Assembly (NCBI GenBank): GCA_964629825.1
Contig: CAZVUW010000006.1
Location: 1 to 60,448 of the forward strand
Origin: CAZVUW01 sp964629825
Lineage (GTDB): Bacteria; Actinomycetota; Nitriliruptoria; Euzebyales; Egibacteraceae
Length of the DNA: 60,448 bases
Direction of reading: 5' to 3'
Shown here: positions 1 through 9,489 of the stretch, piece after piece
Position numbering within the stretch: position 1 is the first letter of the stretch
Layout: every line of letters starts with the position of its first letter
Notes under the pieces: generated by a model
What the model was told of the DNA's origin: nothing
The model's input: the letters and a program-made list of their open reading frames with translations, nothing else
Database searches by the model: none
Position numbers and translations under genes: made by a program

Positions 1-56
1 GCGTGCAGGCCGTCGTGCTCGCCTACGAGCACGGCCTGGTCCGACCTGGCATCTAG
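1..56 (+). CDS. C-terminal tail of LuxR/NarL-type response regulator (partial)
   Basis: Only the last 17 codons are inside the window, in the frame starting at base 3 and stopping at TAG 54-56. The residues read VQAVVLAYEHGLVRPGI. This resembles the usual end of the LuxR-type helix-turn-helix in actinobacterial NarL-family regulators, where the recognition helix is followed by an AVVLAYE-GLVRPG segment. Such regulators often precede MacB/FtsX-type ABC exporters, which is what follows 36 bp downstream. The family call rests on this short motif only. Confidence 0.6.
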   Translation, partial: VQAVVLAYEHGLVRPGI

Positions 57-92
57 CAACCCCCTGCACGACACAGCGAAGGGACTGGACAC

Positions 93-851
93 ATGGGAGA
101 GACGGTGCAGCAGCCGATGCTGTCGGTGAGGCCGGCGGCGAGGGCGCGCGACCTGGTCAAGGTGTACGGGAGCGGTGACACCGCCGTACGCGCCCTCGAC
201 GGGATCTCAGTCGACTTCCCCGCCGGTCAGATGACGGCGGTGATGGGCCCCTCCGGCTCGGGCAAGTCGACGCTGCTCCACTGCCTGGCAGGGCTGGACA
301 CGCCCGACAGCGGGTCCGTCCAGATCGGGGACACGGAGATCACGACCCTGAAGGAGGCGGCGCTCACGAAGCTGCGCCGCGACCGCATCGGCTTCGTGTT
401 CCAGGCCTTCAACCTGCTGCCGACCCTCACCGCGGCCGAGAACATCGAGCTGCCGATCCGCCTGGCCGGGCGCACGCCCGACCGCGCATGGGTCGACACG
501 GTGATCGACGCCGTGGGCCTGCGGCCGCGCCTGCGCCACCGCCCGGCCGAGCTGTCCGGCGGCCAGCAGCAGCGGGTCGCGGCGGCGCGCGCCCTGGTCG
601 GCCGGCCCGAGATCATCTTCGCCGATGAGCCCACCGGGAACCTAGACTCGCGCTCCGGCACGGAGCTGCTCGAGTTCCTGCGGCGGTCCGTGGACGAGTT
701 CGGTCAGACCATCGTCATGGTGACCCACGAGGCGACCGCGGCGGGCTACGCCGACCGCGTGCTGTTCCTCGCCGACGGGCGCATCGTCGACGAGATGGCC
801 GAGCCGACTGCCGAGCGGGTGCTCGACCGCCTCAAGGAGCTGGGTGGCTAG
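93..851 (+). CDS. ABC transporter ATP-binding protein, MacB/LolD type
   Basis: This 252-residue ATPase should energise the FtsX-type permease encoded 2 bp downstream. Walker A (GPSGSGKST) lies at about residues 52-60. The signature LSGGQQQRVAAARAL and Walker B with IIFADEPTGNLDS follow, and MVTHEA is the switch histidine region. The LLPTLTAAENIELP segment and single-domain length are typical of the MacB/LolD/FtsE branch, which drives mechanotransmission across the membrane rather than classical import. The ATG follows a purine-rich GAAGGGA about 10 bases upstream. The cargo cannot be read from sequence; peptides, lipids or antimicrobials are usual for the family. Confidence 0.93.
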   Translation: MGETVQQPMLSVRPAARARDLVKVYGSGDTAVRALDGISVDFPAGQMTAVMGPSGSGKSTLLHCLAGLDTPDSGSVQIGDTEITTLKEAALTKLRRDRIGFVFQAFNLLPTLTAAENIELPIRLAGRTPDRAWVDTVIDAVGLRPRLRHRPAELSGGQQQRVAAARALVGRPEIIFADEPTGNLDSRSGTELLEFLRRSVDEFGQTIVMVTHEATAAGYADRVLFLADGRIVDEMAEPTAERVLDRLKELGG

Positions 852-853
852 CC

Positions 854-3382
854 ATGTGGAACGCAACCCTCAAGAGCCTCAGGGCGCACGCGCTGCGGCT
901 CCTGCTCACCGGCCTGGCGATCGTCCTCGGCGTCGCCTTCGTGTCCGGCACCCTCGTGCTGACCGACACCATGCGAGCGGCCTTCGACGACGTCGTCGCC
1001 GCGACCGCGGGCGGCATCGACCTTCAGCTGCGCGGCGAGACCTCCTTCACCTCGACCATGGGGATGACCCAGGAGCGCGCGCCGGTGGCCCCCGAGGTGC
1101 TCGATGAGGTCCGCCGCGTCGACGGCGTGCGCGCCGCCGACGGCGTGGTCGAGGGGATGGCCCAGCTGATCGGGCCCGACGGCGAGCCCCTCGGCGGCAT
1201 GGGCCCGCCGACCCTCGGCTTCAACGCGCCCCCGGAGGACGGCTTCGGCGGCGTCAGCGTCGAGGACGGTCGCCTGCCGACGGCCGCCGACGAGATCGCC
1301 ATCGACGTGGCCACCGCCGACGCCCAGGGCCTGTCCGTCGGCGACCGGCTCGGTGTGATCACCGCGCTCGGGGCCGAGGAGGTCGAGCTGGTCGGAACCG
1401 TCCGCTTCGGCGAGGCGGCCAACCTGGCCGGCGCCACCGTGACACTGTTCGAGAGCAGCGCGGCCCTGGAGCGGTTCAGCCCGGACGGGAGCTGGTCGCG
1501 GGTCGACATCCTGCTGGATGAGGGCGCCGACGAGCAGGCGGTCCGCGCGACGGTTCAGGACGTCGCCGGCGACGGCTTCGAGGTCGTCACCTCGCAGGAG
1601 CTGGTGGACGAGACCGCCGAGTCGATCAGCGGCATCCTCGACGTGTTCTCGGTCGCGCTGCTGATCTTCGCCGGCGTGGCGCTGTTCGTCGGCTCGTTCA
1701 TCATCTTCAACACGTTCACGATCATCGTCGCCCAGCGGACTCGCGAGTTCGCGCTGCTGCGGGCGATCGGGGCCAGCCGACGGCAGGTCCTGGGCGCGAT
1801 GATGACCGAGGCCGCGATCACCGGTCTGATCGCCGCGCTGATCGGTTCCGTGCTGGGCGTCGGGATCGCCGCGGGGCTGAGCGCGCTGCTCGACGCCCTC
1901 GGGATGGAACTGCCGGTCGACGACCTGGTCATCTCACCGCGCACCTTCGTCGTGGGCACCATCGTCGGCCTCGTCGTGACGACCGTGGCGGCGCTGCTGC
2001 CGGTCCTGCGCTCCACCCGCGTGCGGCCCGTGCAGGCACTGCAGGCGGTCGCGGCTCCACCGCCGCCGCGCGCGGGCTCGCTGCGCTATGTGGTCGGCGG
2101 GCTGCTGACCCTGGTCGGGATCGCCGCGATCGTGGCCGGGCTCTTCGCCGACGCGGGCCTCGCGTCGGTCGGCGTCGGCGCGGCCGCGGTCTTCCTCGGC
2201 ATCGCGATGCTCAGCCCGCTGTTCGCGCGACCGATCGTGGCCGTCCTCGGAGCTCCGCTCACGGCCCTCGGGATGCGCGGTCGGCTGGCGCGTGAGAACG
2301 CGCTGCGCAACCCGCGTCGGACCGCCTCGACCGCGTCCGCGCTCATGATCGGCCTGGGCCTGGTCGCCTTCGTGACGATCTTCGCGGCGTCGCTGAAGGC
2401 CTCGGCCACAGCCGCCGTCGACGAGATGTTCACCGCCGACCTGCAGATCCGCTCGTCGAACTTCGGCGCCCTGCCGCCGGGCATAGATGAGGAGCTCGCT
2501 GCCCTGCCGGAGGTCGAGCTGGCGGGCGCGCAGCGCACCGGCGAGATGCGCGTCGGCGACAGCACGGCGTTCGTCGTCGCGATGGATGGCACGACCATGG
2601 ACGAGCTGTTCCAGCTGTCCACGGACGCGGGCTCGACCGACGCCCTCGAAGAGGGCGGCCTGCTCATGACCACCGACCTGGCGCGCGCCGCCCGCTACGA
2701 GGTCGGTGACCGGGTCCCGGTCACGTTCGCGCTCACGGGCGAGCAGGAGCTGATCCTGCGCGGCACCTTCAGCGAGGCCGCCGACGTGCAGTACGTCATC
2801 GACCTCGACACCTACCGCGAGAACTTCCGCGCCGACCAGATCTTCGCCGTCCTGGTGAAGCTCGCCGAGGGCGTCTCGGCCGAAGACGGCCTGGCGGCGG
2901 TCGAGGCCGCGGTCGAGGACCTGCCGACCGCGATGGTGCAGGACCGCGCGGCCTTCCGAGAGGAGATTGAGGGCGGCATCAACCAGATGCTCGGGCTGGT
3001 GTTCGGCCTGCTCGGCCTGTCGGTCGTCATCGCTCTGTTCGGCATCGTCAACACGCTGGCGCTCAGCGTCTTCGAGCGCATCCGCGAGCTCGGCCTGCTG
3101 CGCGCCGTCGGCATGACGCGCCGGCAGGTGCGGGCGATGGTGCGCTGGGAGGCGGTGCTGATCGCGACCATGGGCGCGGTGCTCGGGCTGGTGATCGGGA
3201 TCTTCTTCGCGTGGATCCTCGGTCGAGCGCTGGCCGACCTGGGGCTCGACCGCTTCCTGCTGCCCGTCGGTCAGCTGGCGGTGGCCGTCGCCATCGCGGC
3301 CCTGGCGGGCGTGGTTGCCGGCATCCTGCCCGCGCGCCGCGCCGCCAACATCGACGTGCTGAAGGCGATCGTGGTCGACTAG
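854..3382 (+). CDS. FtsX-like ABC transporter permease
   Basis: An 842-residue membrane protein forming the transmembrane half of the exporter with the preceding ATPase (2 bp spacing). It has an N-terminal helix, a large extracytoplasmic domain (about residues 40-255) and a first FtsX block of three helices containing QRTREFALLRAIGASRRQ. A second half follows with its own extracytoplasmic domain and a final FtsX block with FERIRELGLLRAVGMTRRQ. This duplicated FtsX layout is common in actinobacterial and firmicute exporters. The stop codon overlaps that of the opposing glucosidase gene: the CTAG at 3379-3382 supplies TAG on both strands. The substrate is unknown. Confidence 0.92.
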   Translation: MWNATLKSLRAHALRLLLTGLAIVLGVAFVSGTLVLTDTMRAAFDDVVAATAGGIDLQLRGETSFTSTMGMTQERAPVAPEVLDEVRRVDGVRAADGVVEGMAQLIGPDGEPLGGMGPPTLGFNAPPEDGFGGVSVEDGRLPTAADEIAIDVATADAQGLSVGDRLGVITALGAEEVELVGTVRFGEAANLAGATVTLFESSAALERFSPDGSWSRVDILLDEGADEQAVRATVQDVAGDGFEVVTSQELVDETAESISGILDVFSVALLIFAGVALFVGSFIIFNTFTIIVAQRTREFALLRAIGASRRQVLGAMMTEAAITGLIAALIGSVLGVGIAAGLSALLDALGMELPVDDLVISPRTFVVGTIVGLVVTTVAALLPVLRSTRVRPVQALQAVAAPPPPRAGSLRYVVGGLLTLVGIAAIVAGLFADAGLASVGVGAAAVFLGIAMLSPLFARPIVAVLGAPLTALGMRGRLARENALRNPRRTASTASALMIGLGLVAFVTIFAASLKASATAAVDEMFTADLQIRSSNFGALPPGIDEELAALPEVELAGAQRTGEMRVGDSTAFVVAMDGTTMDELFQLSTDAGSTDALEEGGLLMTTDLARAARYEVGDRVPVTFALTGEQELILRGTFSEAADVQYVIDLDTYRENFRADQIFAVLVKLAEGVSAEDGLAAVEAAVEDLPTAMVQDRAAFREEIEGGINQMLGLVFGLLGLSVVIALFGIVNTLALSVFERIRELGLLRAVGMTRRQVRAMVRWEAVLIATMGAVLGLVIGIFFAWILGRALADLGLDRFLLPVGQLAVAVAIAALAGVVAGILPARRAANIDVLKAIVVD

Positions 3383-4905
3383 CCGTCCTGAGCCGCCGCG
3401 GTCAGCACGACCGCCTGCTCGGCGCCGAGCAGGCCGCAGAACGGCGCGGCCTCGCCCCAGCCGTCGCTCGAGACGGCGACGATCCCGACGACTCCGGGCA
3501 GGGGCACCGCCTCCGAGCTGAAGTTGACCGCCACGGTCACGGCCCCTTCGGCCGCGACACGGCGGTAGCAGAGGACCTCGTCGGGCGCCTCGAGCAGCTC
3601 CAGGCTGCCCGCCCGGAGCGCCGGCGTGGCCCGGCGCAGCGCCAGCATCCGCCGGTACAGGTGAAGTATCGAGGTCTGCTCGGCACGCTGGCGCTCGACG
3701 CAGCGCAGGCTGGCGTCCGGCGGCCACGGCAGCCAGGGCCGGGTCGTCGCCCAACCGTGGTCGGGTGCCGGCGTCCAAGGGATGGGGGCCCGGCAGCCGT
3801 CGCGGCCACCTGGGTCCACACGGCGCTCCGGCGGCACCTCGGCGTCCTCCAAGCCGAGCTCCTCGCCCGCGTACAGGAACGGCGTCCCGCGCAGGGTGAG
3901 CAGCAGCACCGCCGCGGCGCGCGCCCGCGCCTCCGAGCCGTAGCGCGACCGGTGCCGGCGCTGGTCGTGGTTGGACAGCACCCAGGTCGGCCAGGCGGCC
4001 GCCGAGCCGAACACCTCCTCGATGTCGGCGATGGTCGACCGCCACACGCGGGCGTCCCACTCGGCATAGAGCGGCACGAAGTTGAAGGCGAGATGCAGCT
4101 CGTCGGAGGCGCCGTAGTAGCTCGCGATCCGGTCGTGACCGGTGAGGTTGATCTCGCCGACCATCATGCGGTCGCCGTCGTAGCTGTCGAGCAGCGCGCG
4201 GACGCGTCGTAGCAGGTCATGCGTGCGCAGCTCGTCGTGGCGACCGACGCGCGAGGTCCCGGCCACGTGCGGAGGGTCGTCGGGCAGGGTCGGGTCCTTG
4301 CCGATCAGGTGCACCACGTCCGCGCGGAAGCCGTCCACCCCGCGGTCGAGCCAGAAGCGCAGGCACTCGTGCATCGCCGCCTCGACCTCGGGGTTGTCCC
4401 AGTTGAGGTCGGGCTGCTGCGGTAGGAACAGGTGCAGGTAGTGCTGACCGGTGACCTCGTCGTAGGTCCAGGCCGGGTCGTCGCTGAACGCGGCGGTCCA
4501 GTTGTTGGGCCGGTCGCGCCAGATGTACCAGTCGCGCTTCGGATTGTCCCGGGACGAGCGTGACTCGAGGAACCAGGGATGCTGGTCGGAGGTGTGGTTG
4601 CCGACCCAGTCGAGGATCACCCGCAGGCCGCGCCCGTGGGCGTCCTCGAGCAGGCGCTCGAAGGCGGGCATGCCGCCGAAGACCTCGTCGACGTCGCAGT
4701 AGTCGGCGACGTCGTAGCCGAAGTCGGCCATGGGTGACGGGTAGATGGGGGACAGCCAGATCGCATCCACGCCCAGCCACGCCAGATGGTCGAGGTTGCG
4801 GCGGATCCCCTCCAGGTCACCTACGCCGTCGCCGTCGGTGTCCAGGAACGAGCGCGGATAGATCTGGTAGACGACCCCCGTCTTCCACCACGGCAGGTCG
4901 GTCAC
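3379..4905 (-). CDS. GH13 alpha-glucosidase (oligo-1,6-glucosidase/alpha-glucosidase type)
   Basis: A 508-residue glycoside hydrolase family 13 enzyme predicted to release glucose from imported alpha-glucosides. It opens with WWKTGVVYQIYPRSF and the DGDGVGDLEGI loop. The catalytic aspartate is in GFRADVVHL (D196), the acid/base glutamate in MMVGEINL (E251) and the transition-state aspartate in LSNHDQ (D314). There is no signal peptide, so it should be cytoplasmic. The GTG at 4905 is chosen because the family N-terminus begins there and an AGGAGGG lies upstream, though at about 18 bases, which is long. It is the last gene of the sugar ABC operon, 23 bp after the MalG-like permease. Exact linkage specificity is not resolved. 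Confidence 0.92.
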   Translation of the reverse strand: MTDLPWWKTGVVYQIYPRSFLDTDGDGVGDLEGIRRNLDHLAWLGVDAIWLSPIYPSPMADFGYDVADYCDVDEVFGGMPAFERLLEDAHGRGLRVILDWVGNHTSDQHPWFLESRSSRDNPKRDWYIWRDRPNNWTAAFSDDPAWTYDEVTGQHYLHLFLPQQPDLNWDNPEVEAAMHECLRFWLDRGVDGFRADVVHLIGKDPTLPDDPPHVAGTSRVGRHDELRTHDLLRRVRALLDSYDGDRMMVGEINLTGHDRIASYYGASDELHLAFNFVPLYAEWDARVWRSTIADIEEVFGSAAAWPTWVLSNHDQRRHRSRYGSEARARAAAVLLLTLRGTPFLYAGEELGLEDAEVPPERRVDPGGRDGCRAPIPWTPAPDHGWATTRPWLPWPPDASLRCVERQRAEQTSILHLYRRMLALRRATPALRAGSLELLEAPDEVLCYRRVAAEGAVTVAVNFSSEAVPLPGVVGIVAVSSDGWGEAAPFCGLLGAEQAVVLTAAAQDG

Positions 4906-4928
4906 GTCGGCGCCTGCCCCGTGCCCTC

Positions 4929-5873
4929 CTAGCCCTTCACCGACCCGGCGGTCAGGCCGCGGACGAAGTAGCGCTGCAGGCTGAAGAAGACGATCAGCGG
5001 CACCGTCATCGTGACGAAGGCGCCGGCCGTCAGCAGGTGCCACTGCTGGCCCTGGCTGCCGATCAGGTTCGTCAGGTTCAGGGTCACGACCTCGACATCC
5101 GAGGTGCCGCCCAGGAACACCAGGGCGACCAGCAGGTCGTTCCAGACCCACAGGAACTGGAAGATCGCGTAGGCGGCCAGGACCGGGACGGACAGCGGGA
5201 CGACCAGCCGGATGAAGGTCTGGAAGTGGCTGGCGCCGTCCACCTTGGCGGACTCGATGACCTCGCGCGGCAGCGAGCCGATGTAGTTACGGAACAGGTA
5301 GACGGCCAGCGGCATGCCGAAGCCGGCATGGGCCAGCCACACCGCCAGGAAGGTGCCGTTGAGCCGGAAGATCTCATAGACCCGGAACAGCGGCAGGAAG
5401 GCCACGTGCAGGGGGATCACCAGGAGCCCCACGAACAGCACGAACAGCACCTCGCGACCGCGGAACTCCATCCAGGAGAACGCGTAGGCGGCGAACGCGG
5501 CGGCGGCGATCGGGAACACGGTCGCCGGGATGGCGACGACCAGGCTGTTCATGAAGGCGTTGGCCATGCCGTTGCCGAACAGCACCTGGTCGTAGTTCTC
5601 GAACGTCCACTGGGTGAAGTCCAGCGGGTTGGCGAAGACGGTCCACCAGCCCGTGGTCCGCACCGCGTTGGCGTCGCGCAGGGATGAGACCAGAAGGCCC
5701 AGGGTCGGGACGGTCCAGATCAGGATGATTATGAGCAGGGCGATCCGCGCCAGCATCCGCCCGCGACCGGTGGCGGGGGCGCCGCCGGTGGTGATGCCGG
5801 TGCCGGGCGCGACGGTGAGGCCGCTCTCCGCGTCGCGAGCTCCGACGACGACTGCAGGCTCGGTCTGACTCAT
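4929..5873 (-). CDS. Carbohydrate ABC transporter permease, MalG type
   Basis: A 314-residue inner-membrane permease with about six helices. The cytoplasmic EAA loop reads EVIESAKVDGASHFQTF, followed by RLVVPLSVPVLAAYAIFQFLW, which docks on the ATPase. An unusually long polar N-terminus (about 45 residues) precedes the first helix. Its ATG overlaps the stop of the upstream MalF-like gene by 4 bases, so the two are translationally coupled and should form a heterodimer. With the binding lipoprotein and GH13 enzyme the likely cargo is an alpha-linked oligosaccharide such as maltose, isomaltose or trehalose-like sugars; this is inferred from context. Confidence 0.93.
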   Translation of the reverse strand: MSQTEPAVVVGARDAESGLTVAPGTGITTGGAPATGRGRMLARIALLIIILIWTVPTLGLLVSSLRDANAVRTTGWWTVFANPLDFTQWTFENYDQVLFGNGMANAFMNSLVVAIPATVFPIAAAAFAAYAFSWMEFRGREVLFVLFVGLLVIPLHVAFLPLFRVYEIFRLNGTFLAVWLAHAGFGMPLAVYLFRNYIGSLPREVIESAKVDGASHFQTFIRLVVPLSVPVLAAYAIFQFLWVWNDLLVALVFLGGTSDVEVVTLNLTNLIGSQGQQWHLLTAGAFVTMTVPLIVFFSLQRYFVRGLTAGSVKG

Positions 5874-6844
5874 GCGTTGGCCTCCTGCTCACGGAACCGC
5901 CGGATGTTGATGACCATGAACGGGATGCAGACCACCATCAGGAACACGACGATCACCGATGCGCGGCCGAACTGGCCGAAGGTGAACATCTCCTTGATGA
6001 AGCGGTTCGCCACGACCTCGGTGTTGAAGTTGCCGTTCGTCATCACGAACACGATGTCGAAGACCTTCAGCACCTGGATGAGGATCGTGGTCGTCACCAC
6101 CACGATGGTCGACTTGATCTGCGGGACGATCACACGCCAGAAGATCTGCGTCTCGCTGGCCCCGTCGATCCGGGCGGCCTCGAGCGTGTCCTCGGGGACG
6201 TTCTTCACCGCCGCCGACAGCAGGACCATCGCGAACCCGGCCTGCATCCAGATCATGATGAACATCAGGGCGAAGTCGTTGAAGCGCACATCCTGGAGCC
6301 AGGCGATCGGTGTGCCGCCGAGCCCCTGGACGATCGCGTTGAGCAACCCCGTCTGCGGTGTGCCCGGCGCCCGCCAGGTGTAGACGAATCCCCAGATCGT
6401 GCTGGCGCCGACGAACGAGATCGCCATCGGCAGGAAGATCATCGACTTCGAGATGCTCTCCCAGCGCGGTGACAGCCGGTCGGCGAGCACCGCCACCGCG
6501 AGGCCGATCGCCACCGACAGCGTCGGGACGAAGATGATCCACAGGACGTTGTTCCAGATGGCGGACCGGATCGACTGATCCGTGAACAGGAAGCCGTAGT
6601 TGCGCAGTCCCACGAACTCGGTCGAGTCGGGCCCCAGGAAGCTGCGCCGGATGGTGTCCAGGCCGGGGAACACCAGGAACAGACCCACCACCGCGATGGC
6701 CGGGCCGATGAAGACCCAGGGCTTCAGCCGCTGCTCCCAGCGCAGGGGCAGCCTCTCCACCAGGGCGTTGAGCGCCCAGAAGAGCCCGAGCACCCCGCCC
6801 ACGGCGACGGCCACTGCGACGACGACGCCGAGGATCCTGGTCAT
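5870..6844 (-). CDS. Carbohydrate ABC transporter permease, MalF type
   Basis: This 324-residue permease partners the MalG-like protein. It starts with an extra hydrophobic helix (residues 4-27). The core helices and EAA loop (EDTLEAARIDGASETQIFW, then RVIVPQIKSTIVVV) follow. The large periplasmic P2 domain of enterobacterial MalF is absent, as is normal in actinobacteria. The ATG at 6844 lies 82 bp after the binding-protein gene and is preceded by a GGAGGAG run at about 4-6 bases. The gene is third in the minus-strand operon. Confidence 0.92.
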   Translation of the reverse strand: MTRILGVVVAVAVAVGGVLGLFWALNALVERLPLRWEQRLKPWVFIGPAIAVVGLFLVFPGLDTIRRSFLGPDSTEFVGLRNYGFLFTDQSIRSAIWNNVLWIIFVPTLSVAIGLAVAVLADRLSPRWESISKSMIFLPMAISFVGASTIWGFVYTWRAPGTPQTGLLNAIVQGLGGTPIAWLQDVRFNDFALMFIMIWMQAGFAMVLLSAAVKNVPEDTLEAARIDGASETQIFWRVIVPQIKSTIVVVTTTILIQVLKVFDIVFVMTNGNFNTEVVANRFIKEMFTFGQFGRASVIVVFLMVVCIPFMVINIRRFREQEANA

Positions 6845-6926
6845 CCGCTCCTCCTTGCCGGGCCCTCGAGGAGGAGCCGAGGGGTTGTGCCTGGTGGGTC
6901 CCCCGGCCCCTCAGCGGCCGCCTACG

Positions 6927-8243
6927 TCACTGCGTGGGCCATGCCGCGTCGATGTTCTGAAGCGTCGTGTCGAGGTCCTGCGACCCGCTGATCCAGGCGA
7001 CGATCTCGGTCCAGAAGGCGCCTGCCCCGACCTGGCCCGGCATCGAGTCGGAGCCGTCGAAGCGGGCGAAGTCGGCGTTCGCGAGGATCTCGCCCTGGCG
7101 CGCGAGGGCGTCCGACGGGTAGGCCTCGGGGTCGAAGTCGGTGCGGACGGACAGGGAGCCGGCGCCCTCGTGGCCCATCCAGGCCTCCTGGCCCTCGGCG
7201 GACACGAGGAACTCGACGAACTCGGCGGCGACCGGGTTGTCGGTGTGGATGGCGGCGATGTCACCACCGGTCAGGGCGCCGTTGCCGATGCTCTCGTCCA
7301 TCGGCGGCAGGACGACCACGTCGTAGGTGGTGCCGGCCTCGGCGTCGTCGGGGAAGTTCGCCTCGATGAAGCCGGCCTGACGGTGCATGTAGCAGCCCGG
7401 CGGGTCGTTGAACATCGGCGCGGCGGCGTCCCCGAACGGGGTCTGGAGGATGCCGGTGGTGCCGCCCACGACGAACTCCTCGGTCATCCAGATGCGCTCC
7501 ATCTCCTCGAAGGCTGCGCGCACCTCGTCGGAGTCGAACGGCAGCTCCCCGGCGACCCACTGGTCGTAGACCTCCGGGCCGTGCATCCGCATCATGATGT
7601 CCTCGATCCAGTCGGTTGCGACCCAACCGGTCGAGTCGGCGGCGTCGATGCCGATGCACCACGGCGCGCGGCCGGCCTCGCCACCGATGTCCTCGGCGAT
7701 CTGCTCGGTGAGGGCGACCATGTCGTCCCAGGTCTCCGGCACCTCGTAGCCGGCCTCCTCGAAGGCGTCGGCTCGGTACCAAAGGAGGCTCTTGGTGCTG
7801 GCCTTGACGACCACGCCGTAGTCCGTGCCGTCGAAGCTGCCCGTGTCGACCATCCCCTCGACCAGCTGGTCGCGGAGGGCATCGACGTCCACGCCCGCGT
7901 CCGCGAGCGGGATCGCGTCCTCGGACACGCGCTGCAGCATGCCGGGCTGCGGGTACAGGGCCACGTCCGGCGGGTTGCCGCCGCCGACCCGGGTGAGGAT
8001 CACGGTCTCGAAGTTGGGCGAAGCCTCGACGTCGACGCTGTTGCCGGTCGCCTCCTCGAAGGCGTCCACGGCCGCCTGCAGAGCCTCCTGCTCGGCGGCG
8101 CCGCTGATGCCGTGCAGGAGGGTGATGCTGCCGCCCCCCTCGCCGTCTCCGCCGTCTCCACCGTCTCCGCCGTCACCGTTGCAGGCCGCGATGACCAGGC
8201 AGAGAACCAAGAGGAGCGTCCAGCGGGCTGTCGTTCGGGCCAT
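6927..8243 (-). CDS. Extracellular sugar-binding lipoprotein of ABC transporter
   Basis: A 438-residue solute-binding protein predicted to capture alpha-glucosides outside the membrane. The ATG at 8243 is preferred over an upstream one because it follows GGAGG by 7 bases and starts directly with a lipoprotein signal peptide whose lipobox ends IAAC (Cys21). A short Gly-Asp tract (repeats of GDG) after the cysteine forms a flexible tether. The mature part has family 1 features: TLLHGISGAAEQEALQAAVDAFEEATG near the N-terminus, NPPDVALYPQPGML, and a C-terminal AAEFVEFLVSAEGQEAW. It lies 109 bp after the ATPase gene in the operon. Confidence 0.92.
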   Translation of the reverse strand: MARTTARWTLLLVLCLVIAACNGDGGDGGDGGDGEGGGSITLLHGISGAAEQEALQAAVDAFEEATGNSVDVEASPNFETVILTRVGGGNPPDVALYPQPGMLQRVSEDAIPLADAGVDVDALRDQLVEGMVDTGSFDGTDYGVVVKASTKSLLWYRADAFEEAGYEVPETWDDMVALTEQIAEDIGGEAGRAPWCIGIDAADSTGWVATDWIEDIMMRMHGPEVYDQWVAGELPFDSDEVRAAFEEMERIWMTEEFVVGGTTGILQTPFGDAAAPMFNDPPGCYMHRQAGFIEANFPDDAEAGTTYDVVVLPPMDESIGNGALTGGDIAAIHTDNPVAAEFVEFLVSAEGQEAWMGHEGAGSLSVRTDFDPEAYPSDALARQGEILANADFARFDGSDSMPGQVGAGAFWTEIVAWISGSQDLDTTLQNIDAAWPTQ

Positions 8244-8352
8244 TCCATCCTCCGATCGTGGGCGTCGCCGGCGGCAGGGCAACTACCGCTGTCGTGGCTC
8301 TGGCGAATCGGGTGCTGTCAGGGGCGCCTCCTCGAGCGCGGTGCCGGGCGGT

Positions 8353-9448
8353 CTAGCGCAGCGCCAGCCCGTTGGAGACGTCGAAGAAGTGCAGGTACTC
8401 CGAGCGGAACCCGAGCTGGATGCGCTCGCCCACCTTCGGCATGTCCTTCGGCTCGAGCCGCGCCGTGAAGGTCTGGCCGCCCGCCTCGGCCTTGCGCTGC
8501 AGCTCCTCGAACGCGTCCTGGTCGTCCAGCGCCTCGCGCATGTCCTCCGACACGATCGGTGGCGCGCTGGTCGGGAAGTGGACGAGGACGTCGGCCCCGA
8601 GCGCCTCCACCAGCTCAGCCGTGACCTCCAGCGTGCGGCCCGTGGCCGCCGCGCCGGGGACGAAGTGCTCCGGCCGCATGCCCACGACCACCTCGCCGCC
8701 GGCCGCCTCGACAGCGCGCGGGTAGCGGTCGAGCGCCGCCTGCGGGACGTCGAGGGTGTACTCGCCGACGTGGACCACGAAGCCGCTGTCGGTGCGCTCG
8801 AGCCGCCCGCGGCCCAGGTTCATCGCCGGCGACCCGATGAAGCCCGCGACGAAGAGGTTGACCGGGTTGGCGTACAGCTCCTGCGGCGGCGCTGCCTGCT
8901 GGAGCTCGCCGCGCTTGAGCACCGCGACGCGGTCGCCCATTGTCATGGCCTCGACCTGGTCGTGCGTCACGTACAGCGTGGTGACCCCAAGGCGTGCTTG
9001 GAGCTGGGCGATCTCCGCACGCATCTGCACGCGCAGCTTGGCGTCCAGGTTCGACAGCGGCTCGTCCATGGCGCTGACCACCGGACAGGGCACGCGGCTT
9101 GCGGTCGATGTACTCGGTCAGCCCGAGCGTCTCCGCGGCCTGGCGCACGCGCTTGTCGATCTCGTCCTTCGGCACGCCCGCGAGCTTGAGTGCGAACCCC
9201 ATGTTCTCGCCCACGGTCATGTGCGGGTAGAGCGCATAGCTCTGGAACACCATCGCGATGTCGCGCTCCTTCGGCGTGAGGTTGTTCACGACCCNNNNNN
9301 NNNNGCGCAGAGCGGTCGACTTCCCGCACCCGGACGGCCCTACGAGCACCACGAACTCGCCGTCGTCGATGTCGAGGCTCAGGTCCTTAACGGCCTCTGT
9401 GCCGTCCGGGTAGATCTTCCAGACCCCGTCGAACTGAAGCCTCGCCAT
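8353..9448 (-). pseudogene. Sugar ABC transporter ATPase (MsmX/UgpC/MsiK type), broken in this assembly
   Basis: First gene of the alpha-glucoside operon and its energy module. From the ATG at 9448 the protein reads MARLQFDGVWKIYPDG, Walker A GPSGCGKSTALR, then the N gap, the Q-loop segment AMVFQSYALYPHMTV, and the signature ALSGGQR. At that point (about 9084-9087) the frame breaks. The next frame resumes at MDEPLSNLDAKL (Walker B/D-loop), the H-loop YVTHDQVEAMTMGD and a C-terminal OB-like regulatory domain to the stop at 8353. Compared with the conserved family spacing, about 18 residues are missing at the 10-N gap and about 17 between SGGQR and MDEP. The C-terminal half looks healthy, so I think the gene is intact in the organism and the sequence is damaged. 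Confidence 0.88.
9295..9304. other. Assembly gap of 10 N
   Basis: Ten undetermined bases interrupt the ABC ATPase just after Walker A. Family spacing suggests that roughly 50 bases belong here, so the N count is probably a placeholder. Confidence 0.95.
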
Positions 9449-9489
9449 TGTCAACCTCCGCATCGCCGCACGGCCTACGCCGGGCGGAC

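Noticed and set aside
1934..4060. Open frame of 708 codons on the minus strand
   Set aside because: It lies antisense to the FtsX permease and out of frame with the GH13 gene, and its composition is Arg/Gly/Asp-rich without any family signature.
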